The position numbers and the translations under genes were made by a program. The notes under the pieces were generated by a model. The model ran no database searches and was not told the DNA's origin. It saw only the letters and a program-made list of their open reading frames with translations. Source: Bacillota bacterium (GTDB taxonomy: Bacteria; Bacillota_A; Clostridia; Lachnospirales; Lachnospiraceae). From it: 64,000 bases of DNA. The stretch is from positions 13,256 to 77,255 of the forward strand of contig JAEZTQ010000066.1 in assembly GCA_023443625.1 (NCBI GenBank), given 5' to 3'. Positions 46,541 through 55,084 of this stretch are shown in pieces. Each line of letters opens with the position of its first letter. Within the stretch, counting starts at the first letter, position 1.

Positions 46541-47407
46541 TTAATTTTGTAATATATCCTTAAAATTTAAGGATGCAGCGTATATTTCTTTTTTGGAGAT
46601 ATTGGGTAAATTTTTATTTAATATATTGATAGACTCCTTTATTGTAACCTTTTGTTTTATAATGATATCAACCAACATACTTTCTAATGATTGTGATTGC
46701 TCTTGTTCCTTATCTTGAGTAAATCCCTTGTTTTTTTGAATTACAACGGTATATTCACCCTTATCATAGCTAATATTCTCTCTTAATTCTTCCAACAGGC
46801 TACTGGCAGTTCCTCTGTATATTCTTTCATATTTTTTGGTGAGATCATTACACAAGCAAATATTACTATCATATAAATATTCTCCTATCATAGATATTGT
46901 AGCCATAATTCTTTTGGGAGATTCATATAAAATAACTATATCAGATCCATTGTTTAAAACTTCTTTCCACATTTCCTTACATTTACTTTTATCTCTCGGT
47001 AAAAACCCGTAAAATGCAAAGGAATTGTAGCTAAAACCAGATATAGATAAGGCAGTTATCATTGCCGATGGTCCTGGAACTCCCATAACTGGAACACCAC
47101 ATTTTACAGCATGACTTACGATGATTGCACCCGGATCAGAAATACAGGGTGTTCCTGCATCAGAAATTAAAGAAATATGTTTCCCTTGCTCCCATTGCTT
47201 CACGATCCAATCTACTCGATAATTCTCATTGTATTTATGATAAGATATCATTGGGGTGTTAATCTTATATCGATTTAATAATACTTTAGATACCCTAGTA
47301 TCTTCTGCCAATATCAGATGGGAATTATTTAAAGCTTGAATCCCATTTAAAGATATATCACCCATATTCCCAATGGGGGTAGCGACTACAAATAACTTAC
47401 CTTCCAT
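46541..47407 (-). CDS. rsmI: 16S rRNA C1402 2'-O-methyltransferase RsmI
   Basis: 288 residues, tetrapyrrole-methylase fold: LFVVATPIGNMGDISLNGI, ILAEDTRVSKVLLN, SLISDAGTPCISDPG, VPGPSAMITALSISG, FAFYGFLPR. It methylates the ribose of C1402 in the decoding centre using SAM. GGAG precedes the ATG. It is one of two ribosome-targeting methyltransferases in the window, the other being the antibiotic-resistance type at 50975-51817. Confidence 0.94.
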   Translation of the reverse strand: MEGKLFVVATPIGNMGDISLNGIQALNNSHLILAEDTRVSKVLLNRYKINTPMISYHKYNENYRVDWIVKQWEQGKHISLISDAGTPCISDPGAIIVSHAVKCGVPVMGVPGPSAMITALSISGFSYNSFAFYGFLPRDKSKCKEMWKEVLNNGSDIVILYESPKRIMATISMIGEYLYDSNICLCNDLTKKYERIYRGTASSLLEELRENISYDKGEYTVVIQKNKGFTQDKEQEQSQSLESMLVDIIIKQKVTIKESINILNKNLPNISKKEIYAASLNFKDILQN

Positions 47408-47443
47408 AAGTCCACTCCTATGGTGTTCCCATAATTTACTACT

Positions 47444-47481
47444 TCTATGATAGGTTAGGTACTCTATGATAGGTTAGATAC
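47444..47481. repeat. 19-bp tandem duplication
   Basis: TCTATGATAGGTTAGGTAC is followed by the same sequence with one G-to-A change, in the short gap between rsmI and the methyltransferase gene. No further meaning seen. Confidence 0.7.
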
Positions 47482-47545
47482 TCAAAGATAGAATTGATGA
47501 CATCCGTACCTACTTTCCTCTCCTAACAAATACTGCTGACTCATA

Positions 47546-48334
47546 TTATGATTGTTTTTTTAACAACCACAATACTCCCACAGCATTAAATTGCAAATCA
47601 TGGTATTCATTCCTCTGATTTTCTATATATTTATTAAAGAGCAATTCCTTCTCTTTATACCGATTAGAAAGTTCCTGTGCGCGCATGGAAATATGCTTAA
47701 AATCTTCATCATAATCCGCTTTCAAATCCTTTTCATCATTTATGCGTTGTTCCACTATAGATAATCCAACCTCCGATATCAGTTTCTCCCATTCCCCCAG
47801 AGTTGGATATTCATAACCATATCTTAGAAGCTTATTATCAGAAGCATTATTCACAAAACAATCATCGATTATTAAATAACCACCTGGCCGTACGGTAGCA
47901 GAAATTTTAGCAAGGGTTTCCTTGTAACTCCCTAAAATCTTTCCTACAGCTCCCCAGATTAAGCAGTCATAATCCTTCTCATACTTTATTGCCTGATTTA
48001 TATCGCAGATTTCAAAAGAGCATAAATCATCAACATGATACTCCATTGCTTTTAGATTTGCGATTTTAATAAATTCAGGTATTATATCGATTCCCTTTAC
48101 CTTTATTTTCAATTCCTTGGCAAGTTTCACTGAAACAGCTCCTTTGCCGCATCCTAAATCAATTACATTCTTGATCTCATGATTGTCTACTTTATTCTGA
48201 ATCAAAGCTATGATCTCATTACAATCACTACCCAGCTCCCATAAATCTTGCAGCAGCTCTGGAAGAAAGGGAATAATATCAGTGTTTTTTGAAGACATTG
48301 ATATTGCTAAATTATCTTTAACTTTATCTTTCAT
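47546..48334 (-). CDS. Class I SAM-dependent methyltransferase
   Basis: 262 residues. Motif I is VIDLGCGKGAVSVKLA near residue 60, then KVKGIDIIPEF and DYDCLIWGAVGKI. A C-terminal helical part carries charged repeats (ELSNRYKEKELLFNKYIENQ). It looks like a general small-molecule methyltransferase. It is divergent from the TGT-like gene with 157 bp between, so both could share a control region. Substrate unknown. Confidence 0.82.
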   Translation of the reverse strand: MKDKVKDNLAISMSSKNTDIIPFLPELLQDLWELGSDCNEIIALIQNKVDNHEIKNVIDLGCGKGAVSVKLAKELKIKVKGIDIIPEFIKIANLKAMEYHVDDLCSFEICDINQAIKYEKDYDCLIWGAVGKILGSYKETLAKISATVRPGGYLIIDDCFVNNASDNKLLRYGYEYPTLGEWEKLISEVGLSIVEQRINDEKDLKADYDEDFKHISMRAQELSNRYKEKELLFNKYIENQRNEYHDLQFNAVGVLWLLKKQS

Positions 48335-48491
48335 AATTGGACATCTCCTTATATAAACATTATATTACATAATTTAGTAATTTTCAACTTGAATTTCCTT
48401 CACACTTATGATAATTTATATATAATATAGGTTAGTTTTAGTGGCTCATACTGGACATTGACGAAGAACATACATTACGGAGGACAATTAG

Positions 48492-49601
48492 ATGAATAAG
48501 ATAAAGTTACCTCATGGGGAAATCATGTTACCAGCTTTTTTTCCAGATGGTACCCGTGGGGTAGTACGTACTGTAGATAGTACAGATTTAGAGAATTCAC
48601 ATGTGACTGGGTTGGTAATGAACACCTATCATTTAATGACGAAGCCCGGTCCGGATACCATTAAAAAATTAGGAGGATTAAACAATTTTATTAATTGGAG
48701 AAACCCTATACTAACAGATTCAGGCGGATTTCAAGTGTTTTCTCTCATTAGGGAAAATAGAAAATATGGCGAGATTCGAGATAATGAAATCATCTTTAAG
48801 AGTGATTCAGGTAATAAAAAAATAATATTATCACCGGAAAAATGTATACAGGTACAATTTTCTTATGGTTCTGATATCCTAATGTGCTTGGATTATTGCA
48901 TACACCCCAATGATCCCGATGAAATTAATCGTAAATCAGTTGATACTACCATCCGCTGGGCCAAAAGATGTAAAAAAGAGTATTTACGGTATTTAGATAA
49001 TAAAAAATGGAAAGACACTGAAATTCCCAAGCTTTTTGGCATCATACAAGGTGGTAATGATAAGGTATTAAGAAAAGAATGTGCCCAAGCCTTAATTGAA
49101 ATCGGTTTTGAAGGTTTTGGCTTTGGGGGATGGCCCTTGGATAATGAGGGTAATATAATTGATGACATTTTAGCATATACAGCTGAATTAATGCCAAATA
49201 ATACAATAAAATATGCTATGGGGTTAGGAACTCCTTCAGAAATCGTAAAATGTTTTGAGATGGGTTATAACTTGTTCGATTGTGTTATTCCAACAAGAGA
49301 AGCACGCCACAATAGACTCTATACTTTTAATGAGGATTATGAGTCAATACAAGATATTAATGTAAGTGATAAAAAATTTTATAATTATTATTATGTGAAA
49401 GATGATATCTACTGGAGGGATTTACGACCTATTTCTAAGATTTGTGATTGCCATACCTGCAGGAATTATTCAAGAGCTTATTTAAGACATCTGTATATGA
49501 TAGGGGACGGGCTGGCATACAGGTTGGCAACTATACACAATCTAAGATTTTACACAATGTTAATGGAGCATTTGAGGAACTTAAAAAATAGCCCCATGTA
49601 A
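48492..49601 (+). CDS. Divergent tRNA-guanine transglycosylase (TGT) family protein
   Basis: 369 residues, TGT TIM barrel. The catalytic base Asp is in LTDSGGFQVF, the nucleophile Asp in LFDCVIPTREARHN, and the zinc site in CDCHTCRNYSRAYLRH with a later His. Pocket residues differ from standard bacterial TGT: GSDIVMxxDEC reads GSDILMCLDYC, QGS reads QGG, and GGLAVGE reads GGWPLDNE. This suggests an altered base or RNA substrate. Standard TGT puts preQ1 into tRNA at G34. No queuosine-pathway gene is adjacent. GGAGG precedes the ATG. It may be a genuine housekeeping paralogue or a partner of the adjacent cluster. Confidence 0.85.
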   Translation: MNKIKLPHGEIMLPAFFPDGTRGVVRTVDSTDLENSHVTGLVMNTYHLMTKPGPDTIKKLGGLNNFINWRNPILTDSGGFQVFSLIRENRKYGEIRDNEIIFKSDSGNKKIILSPEKCIQVQFSYGSDILMCLDYCIHPNDPDEINRKSVDTTIRWAKRCKKEYLRYLDNKKWKDTEIPKLFGIIQGGNDKVLRKECAQALIEIGFEGFGFGGWPLDNEGNIIDDILAYTAELMPNNTIKYAMGLGTPSEIVKCFEMGYNLFDCVIPTREARHNRLYTFNEDYESIQDINVSDKKFYNYYYVKDDIYWRDLRPISKICDCHTCRNYSRAYLRHLYMIGDGLAYRLATIHNLRFYTMLMEHLRNLKNSPM

Positions 49602-49717
49602 TTACAGAATTATGTTTTAATATGAAGGATTATATTTCATAACCACATCTTAATTTGATTAATCGGTACCTATATTACCAAAGATGTGAAAAATAGAACT
49701 TTTGTATAGGAGTTAAA

Positions 49718-50947
49718 ATGGAAAATTGGAAAAGAAATTGTGTATTTTTTTTAGCTAGTCAATCTATTTCACTTTTGGGCAGTGCCTTAGTTCAAACTGC
49801 AATTGCATGGTATATAACATTAACTACAAAATCAGGCCTTATGATGTCTATATCAATCGTTTGCGGAATTTTACCTACGTTCTTTGTTTCATTATTTGCA
49901 GGGGTTTGGGCTGATCGATATAATAGAAAATTAGTAATAATATTTTCTGATTGCTTTATTGCTCTTTCAACTTTCGTGGTAGCAATTTTATTTATACTAG
50001 GATATACATCTATTCCATTACTTTTTGTATTACTTGTATTGAGAGCAATTGGAACAGGAATTCAGACTCCCGCAGTAAACGCTGTACTACCACAATTTGT
50101 ACCTGATGATAAACTTACTAAAATTAATGGGATTAATACCAGCATACAGGCAGCAACAATGATTTTATCTCCTATGCTTAGTGCAGCATTATTAACATCC
50201 TCTTCTATTATAACTGTATTTTTTGTTGATGTAGTAACAGCAGCATTGGCTATTTTTGTACTTACTCTTTTAAAAGTTCCACCTCTGATAAAAGCAGATA
50301 CAACAGGGGAAAATACAGGCTTTTTTGATGACTTAATGTCAGGATTTAAGTATATACATAAAAGTACTTTTTTAAAGAAGTTCTTCTTAGTTTATAGCAC
50401 TACATATATTCTATTCACACCAATAAACTTTTTAACAATACTTCAGACTGCCAGATTATATGGAGATGCCTTATGGAAAATGACTGCAATTGAAATAGCA
50501 ATATCAGTGGGTATGATTATTGGTGGAATAATTGTTTCAGTCAAAACATTTTTTAATAACAATACATATATGATTATTTTAGCATGCTTTATATCCGGAA
50601 TTTGTACTTTTATACTTGGCTTACCTATTCCCTTTATGGTTTATTTAACTTTTCTGCTTATAGCAGGTGTTGTGGTTCCATTTTTTTCTGCGTCTGTTAC
50701 TTCAACATTACAAAGAAGAGTGAGCCAAGACTATTTGGGACGAATATTTGGCGTATCTAATTTGTTATCTAATTTAGTTATGTCTTTTGGTATGATATTA
50801 ATGGGGCCAGCGGCGGACATGTTGAATATAGGACTGATATTCTTAATATGTGGTGTTCTATTTATTATCCAAGGAATATGTATATATTTTAGTAAAGAGA
50901 TGATTAAAATGGGAGATATGAGTGATCTCACTAAAACAGAACAATAA
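49718..50947 (+). CDS. MFS drug-efflux type transporter
   Basis: 409 residues with about 12 membrane helices, in the group of MefA-type antibiotic pumps: AIAWYITLTTKSGLMMS, loop motif FAGVWADRYNRKLVI, and RRVSQDYLGRIFGVSN in the C-terminal half. It lies 27 bp ahead of the 16S rRNA methyltransferase gene and is probably cotranscribed, forming a resistance/export unit. TAGGAG lies 7 nt before the ATG. Confidence 0.88.
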   Translation: MENWKRNCVFFLASQSISLLGSALVQTAIAWYITLTTKSGLMMSISIVCGILPTFFVSLFAGVWADRYNRKLVIIFSDCFIALSTFVVAILFILGYTSIPLLFVLLVLRAIGTGIQTPAVNAVLPQFVPDDKLTKINGINTSIQAATMILSPMLSAALLTSSSIITVFFVDVVTAALAIFVLTLLKVPPLIKADTTGENTGFFDDLMSGFKYIHKSTFLKKFFLVYSTTYILFTPINFLTILQTARLYGDALWKMTAIEIAISVGMIIGGIIVSVKTFFNNNTYMIILACFISGICTFILGLPIPFMVYLTFLLIAGVVVPFFSASVTSTLQRRVSQDYLGRIFGVSNLLSNLVMSFGMILMGPAADMLNIGLIFLICGVLFIIQGICIYFSKEMIKMGDMSDLTKTEQ

Positions 50948-50967
50948 TACCATGGGGGAGAGTATTG

Positions 50968-50973
50968 ATGTAA
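50968..50973 (+). promoter_or_regulatory. Start-stop mini-ORF before the resistance methyltransferase
   Basis: ATG followed at once by TAA, placed 7 nt after GGGGGAG. The GTG of the methyltransferase begins 2 nt after that stop. The strong ribosome site is therefore ideally spaced for the two-codon ORF and is 14 nt from the GTG. Could be a translational coupling or stalling element; inference. Confidence 0.4.
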
Positions 50974-50974
50974 T

Positions 50975-51817
50975 GTGAATATAATACATCATACAAAAAG
51001 TATTATGCTCAATTTAGTAATTGAAGAAATCAAAAAGGCTAAAAACTATTCAGCCATATGTGAAGATGTTATCCTTCGAATATGTAATGAAGAATTACCT
51101 AAATATAAGAAATCAAAAGATGTAATTAAATCTGTCAAAAAGAAGCTTCATACTATAAATAACGCATTTTTGCAGAATTATAGTCATAAAGTGGCAACAG
51201 ATTTACTCCAAGATATTGATCTAAAGGGTCAAGAAACAACATGTGATTCTATTATGCGTTTACATTCTTCAACAAATGAGCGTATAAATGAATTGAGTAC
51301 CTTTTATTCTGAGATAAATGCTCAAATTGGAGCCATAGATTCAATCATCGATATTGGTTGTGGTTTTAACCCATTTTCATTACCATGGATGCAAACAAAG
51401 GTTCCCTTAAAATATTTCGCATATGATATAAACTTAACGACCATTGATTTGATTAACAAATACTTTAAAGCAATTCAATTAGATTCCCAGGCTTTGCCTC
51501 TGGATATTATCAGCAGGACGCCATCACAGGAGGCTCATGTAGCGTTTCTTTTTAAGCTGCTACCTCTTATAGAGCAGCAAAAAAAGGGGTTATATTTAAA
51601 CATATTAACAAGTCTAAATGTTGAATTTATTATAGTGACATTTCCTATTATATCTTTATCTGGAATACAGAAGGGCATGAAGGAGTATTACAGTAATTGG
51701 TTTGAGAATGGTATTAATGGAGAATTCAATATCTGTTATAAAAACACCACGCAAAATGAGCTGATTTATATCATTAGCAAAAGGCGTAAAGCATATAATT
51801 CAACCATACTCTTATAG
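50975..51817 (+). CDS. 16S rRNA m7G1405-type aminoglycoside-resistance methyltransferase
   Basis: 280 residues. It follows the Rmt/Arm/FmrO family along its whole length by eye: LRICNEELPKYKKSKDVIKS, LHSSTNERINELSTFYSEI, SAM motif IDIGCGFNPFSLPWM, FKLLPLIEQQKKG, VTFPIISLSGIQKGM and EYYSNWFENGINGEFNI near the end. Such enzymes methylate G1405 in the 16S rRNA and block gentamicin-, kanamycin- and fortimicin-type drugs. Producers use them for self-protection. Next to a BtrS-like cluster the same role is inferred. Start is GTG at 50975; an ATG at 51005 is the alternative. Not identical to any mobile Rmt I can recall. Confidence 0.88.
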   Translation: MNIIHHTKSIMLNLVIEEIKKAKNYSAICEDVILRICNEELPKYKKSKDVIKSVKKKLHTINNAFLQNYSHKVATDLLQDIDLKGQETTCDSIMRLHSSTNERINELSTFYSEINAQIGAIDSIIDIGCGFNPFSLPWMQTKVPLKYFAYDINLTTIDLINKYFKAIQLDSQALPLDIISRTPSQEAHVAFLFKLLPLIEQQKKGLYLNILTSLNVEFIIVTFPIISLSGIQKGMKEYYSNWFENGINGEFNICYKNTTQNELIYIISKRRKAYNSTILL

Positions 51818-51824
51818 AATACAT

Positions 51825-51850
51825 AAAATGCCGCCAAAGGCGGCATTTTT
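51825..51850. terminator. Terminator between converging operons
   Basis: AAAATGCCGCC-AAA-GGCGGCATTTTT. T-rich on both strands, so it can end both the resistance genes (plus) and the biosynthetic operon (minus). Confidence 0.9.
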
Positions 51851-51860
51851 ATCTCACATC

Positions 51861-53129
51861 CTATAATTGCTCTGAATATTTACGAACTTTCTCAAAGGCC
51901 ATAATTATATCGTCCATATCCTTTTGGTCTCCAAGTAAAATTGAATGATGCATAACAACTCCTTCATTTTCACTAGCTTTTTCAGATACTGGTAAATTAT
52001 ATTTATTTGTTGATAAGGCATTCCAATACTCTTCACTCCAACAATATCTTTTTTTAGTTTGTGGTCTATACAAAGGAGATTTATGCACTGGTTTATAGGG
52101 TTGTTCAACAACAAAATTTAACTCTGCCTCTAATGCTTTACAGATATCTTTCACAGATCTTCCGGAAAAATATTCATTATTAATTCTTATAGCGTAACGA
52201 TAATAAGATTGTTTGCTTATTTGTGGGTGCCGATACATTATTTTTATACCTGGTATACCCCCCAAATGTTTATTCAAATAAGCTGCATTTCTTTCCTTGT
52301 TTCTATTCAAATCTTCTAGCCTTTCAAGCTGATCCAATAAGATTGCTGCCTGAAACTCAGATAAGCAGTAATTTGTTCCCATGATTGTTCCCTTTTCCAC
52401 AAGTTGCATTTTATTCACTTGTAGCTTGTCTTCCTCTAAATAGCTTCTTGAATTAGAGCGTAACTGGATAGCATACTCATACAATCTTTTGTCATTCGTC
52501 AGAAAAGCTCCCCCTTCTCCTGAGGTTAAAACTTTCCCTTGTTGTAAACTAAAGGAACCAATATTACCTATTGTTCCAGCAAACTTATCATTCCATACAG
52601 AACCGTGTGAATGGGAAGCATCCTCTATCACCCACAGATTATTCTCTTTCGCAACTACCATTAATTCATCCATATCAGCCATACATCCATATAAATGAAC
52701 AGGTATAATCGCCTTTGTTCTAGGAGTGATAGCTTTTTTTACCTCGTCGATTGAAATACAATATGTCTCCGGATCTATATCCACGATTACTGGAACAGCG
52801 TTGACATCGCATACGCTAATGGCTGTAGCAACCCATGTTAAGGCAGGAACTATTACCTCATCTCCAGGACCAATGCCTAAGCTTTCTAAGGCTATAATGA
52901 GGCTACTTGAACAATTAGTCGTTGTAACACAATAAGAGGCATGATTAAACTGGGCAAATTTCCGCTCAAATTCTTCACACTTGCTAACCTGGCCTTTCCA
53001 CTCTCCACTAATTGCCCATCTTCCACTAGATAATACCGACTCTAATCCCTTTAAGGTATTTTCATCCCATATAGGCCAAGAAATCCAATTTTTTCTTCTT
53101 ACGGACTCTCCCCCATGTATAGCTAACAT
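51861..53129 (-). CDS. BtrS-like cyclitol (scyllo-inosose) aminotransferase, DegT/StrS family
   Basis: About 422 residues, PLP fold type I. Along the length it tracks BtrS of butirosin producers by eye: GRWAISGEWKG, GDEVIVPALTWVATA, RTKAIIPVHLYGCMADMDEL, ASHSHGSVWNDKFAGTIG, and the PLP Lys in SFSLQQGKVLTSGEGG. BtrS-type enzymes aminate 2-deoxy-scyllo-inosose or a related inosose with glutamine, the step that defines aminocyclitols. This is the strongest single sign that the operon makes an aminoglycoside. AAGGAGG lies 8 nt before the ATG at 53129; the eight codons before are excluded. Last gene of the operon. Confidence 0.88.
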   Translation of the reverse strand: MLAIHGGESVRRKNWISWPIWDENTLKGLESVLSSGRWAISGEWKGQVSKCEEFERKFAQFNHASYCVTTTNCSSSLIIALESLGIGPGDEVIVPALTWVATAISVCDVNAVPVIVDIDPETYCISIDEVKKAITPRTKAIIPVHLYGCMADMDELMVVAKENNLWVIEDASHSHGSVWNDKFAGTIGNIGSFSLQQGKVLTSGEGGAFLTNDKRLYEYAIQLRSNSRSYLEEDKLQVNKMQLVEKGTIMGTNYCLSEFQAAILLDQLERLEDLNRNKERNAAYLNKHLGGIPGIKIMYRHPQISKQSYYRYAIRINNEYFSGRSVKDICKALEAELNFVVEQPYKPVHKSPLYRPQTKKRYCWSEEYWNALSTNKYNLPVSEKASENEGVVMHHSILLGDQKDMDDIIMAFEKVRKYSEQL

Positions 53130-53179
53130 ATTTATTTCCTCCTTCATAATCAAGTAAATAACTGGGGTTTGCTGTATGC

Positions 53180-54316
53180 TTAAAGCAACAGTGCATCATT
53201 ACTTAAACATTCTTCAATATCAATGTCACATTCATTACTATAGCTTAAATTCTGTTTATTTTTGTATCTATACATAGCTTCATCTACCATACTATCTATT
53301 ACTTCCGTAAAATTTTTGCCTGATCCTTCCCACAAATCATAGGATAAGGCTCCCCCAATGGTATTAATTTCATTTATGTAGACCTTTCTGGAAGTTTCAT
53401 CATAAAAGTAATCCATTCTGACAGTTCCTTTACAATCAATACTTCTATAAATTCTTTTAGACAATGCACAAATTGTCTCCCTTATCTCCTCCGATACAGT
53501 TGTAGGAAAATTATACTTCCTATGGTCATGATACTTGTCCCAAAAAGTAAGGATATCCTCAAAGGGTATTTCCTCTTCTGCTTCAGAGACGATTATCTCA
53601 TTCCTCCTTCCTATAACAGCGCAGTTTACCTCCCTAAAATTAGTCAATAAAGGCTCTATAACAATTCGTTCCCCATATTTCAAAGCATTATGAACCGACT
53701 CTTCCAATTCCTCTTCTCTCTTTGCTGTACTAATTCCAATACTTGAACCACTGGAATCCGGCTTGACTACGACAGGAAAACCAATTCCCTGGCATATTGT
53801 GGATATTATATCTTTCTTATTATCATCCCAATCCCATTTATTAAACCAAGCAAACTCCAGAACAGGAACTCCTATGGACTGCATGACGAACTTAAAAACC
53901 ACTTTATCGTTGCATATTGCTGAAGCCAGAACTGGACAGCTTGTATATGGTACATTAAGAATTTCAAATAACCCCTGCATGGTACCATCTTCTCCGTTGA
54001 GACCATGGAAAACAGGCAGTAGTATATCTATTTGAAGGAATTCCTTGTCTCTGGAAAGGAAAAATGCTTTATTAGAACCGCCTCCAGGGCTCAAAATAAC
54101 TTCTTTACATAAGTCACTTATTTTTTCTAGACTTCTAAAAGTGCTAATATTTAATAGAGCCTCATGTGTATAGAACTTTCCTTCTTTCGACACATAAATT
54201 GGTACCACCGAATATCTCTGCCTATCAATGAAATGTAAAACATGCATCGCAGAAATAATTGAAATCTCATGTTCAGTAGATTTCCCACCAAAAATTAAAC
54301 CCAAATTGATTTTCAT
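53180..54316 (-). CDS. ATP-grasp ligase, D-Ala-D-Ala-ligase family
   Basis: 378 residues, Ddl fold: INLGLIFGGKSTEHEIS, LPVFHGLNGEDGTMQG, KPDSSGSSIGIS, and the C-terminal VYINEINTIGGALSYDLW metal site. Length and order match Ddl, but the final 25 residues are acidic and unusual. In the context of an aminocyclitol cluster it more likely joins an amino acid (for example Gly, Ala) to an amine of the product than makes cell-wall dipeptide. The TylF-like gene lies 38 bp upstream. A cell-wall role cannot be excluded. Confidence 0.83.
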   Translation of the reverse strand: MKINLGLIFGGKSTEHEISIISAMHVLHFIDRQRYSVVPIYVSKEGKFYTHEALLNISTFRSLEKISDLCKEVILSPGGGSNKAFFLSRDKEFLQIDILLPVFHGLNGEDGTMQGLFEILNVPYTSCPVLASAICNDKVVFKFVMQSIGVPVLEFAWFNKWDWDDNKKDIISTICQGIGFPVVVKPDSSGSSIGISTAKREEELEESVHNALKYGERIVIEPLLTNFREVNCAVIGRRNEIIVSEAEEEIPFEDILTFWDKYHDHRKYNFPTTVSEEIRETICALSKRIYRSIDCKGTVRMDYFYDETSRKVYINEINTIGGALSYDLWEGSGKNFTEVIDSMVDEAMYRYKNKQNLSYSNECDIDIEECLSNDALLL

Positions 54317-54354
54317 CCTTCTCTATCTTCCCCTTTTCCATTCAAACACTGACT

Positions 54355-55056
54355 TTACCGATGGATAATGAAACTCTGTCCAAAAGCCTCAAAAGGTAAG
54401 TATTTTGTCATAGTAATATCTCTATGGTTTTCTAACCATTCTTTGACTGCTTTTTGCTCACCATGTTCAGGACTGCTTCTAAAACAATTCCAATCATCAA
54501 ATAATATGACCGTACCATCTACGACATAATTTGTGATAAATTCAAGTACAGGTACTGTAGAAGAATACAAATCACAATCGACAAGTATAACCGATGCTTC
54601 TTTTATAGGTAGCTTTTTGTATAATTGTTCATTTAATGTTACATCATACCAGCCGGGTATTGTAACAACTCTTGATGTATCCACTTTTCCACGTTTTAGA
54701 TCTTTATAAAATTGTTCCTCTGAAGTGGAGAATTCCCCCTGTTTAAATTCCGGATATTCTGCATCTACACCCTGGATCTTTGGAAGACCTTCAAAAGAAT
54801 CAAATCCATAAAACTTGATGTCCTTCATATTAAAATATTTGGCAGCTTTATAAGCCCAGGTCATAGTATACCCGCCAAAACATCCAAATTCTAGATAGTC
54901 CCCTTCTATCTTCATCTCTGATACATATTCAAATACTTTCAGCATAACATTTCCATATTCATCAACACCAAGCTTTTTAATATTTTCTATAATACATCGA
55001 AACCTGCTAAATTTATCATTATCCGTATATCTACTACAAAGGTTCAATACCCCCAT
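54355..55056 (-). CDS. TylF/MycF-type SAM-dependent O-methyltransferase
   Basis: 233 residues. SAM motif YLEFGCFGGYTMTW, YGFDSFEGLPK, and metal-site Asp residues in VILVDCDLYSSTV and TVILFDDWNCF, as in the Mg-dependent sugar methyltransferases TylF and MycF. It probably methylates a hydroxyl of a sugar or cyclitol; O-methylation occurs in fortimicin-type aminoglycosides. GGGAGG precedes the ATG. Confidence 0.86.
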   Translation of the reverse strand: MGVLNLCSRYTDNDKFSRFRCIIENIKKLGVDEYGNVMLKVFEYVSEMKIEGDYLEFGCFGGYTMTWAYKAAKYFNMKDIKFYGFDSFEGLPKIQGVDAEYPEFKQGEFSTSEEQFYKDLKRGKVDTSRVVTIPGWYDVTLNEQLYKKLPIKEASVILVDCDLYSSTVPVLEFITNYVVDGTVILFDDWNCFRSSPEHGEQKAVKEWLENHRDITMTKYLPFEAFGQSFIIHR

Positions 55057-55084
55057 GTCATCCTCCCTTCCATTATGTAAGCAC

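Noticed and set aside
47444..47481. Possible operator from a 19-bp tandem duplication
   Set aside because: Only two copies in the rsmI gap with no symmetry; a simple duplication is enough.
53180..54316. Housekeeping ddl
   Set aside because: Not excluded, but location inside the aminocyclitol operon and the unusual tail make a biosynthetic role more likely.
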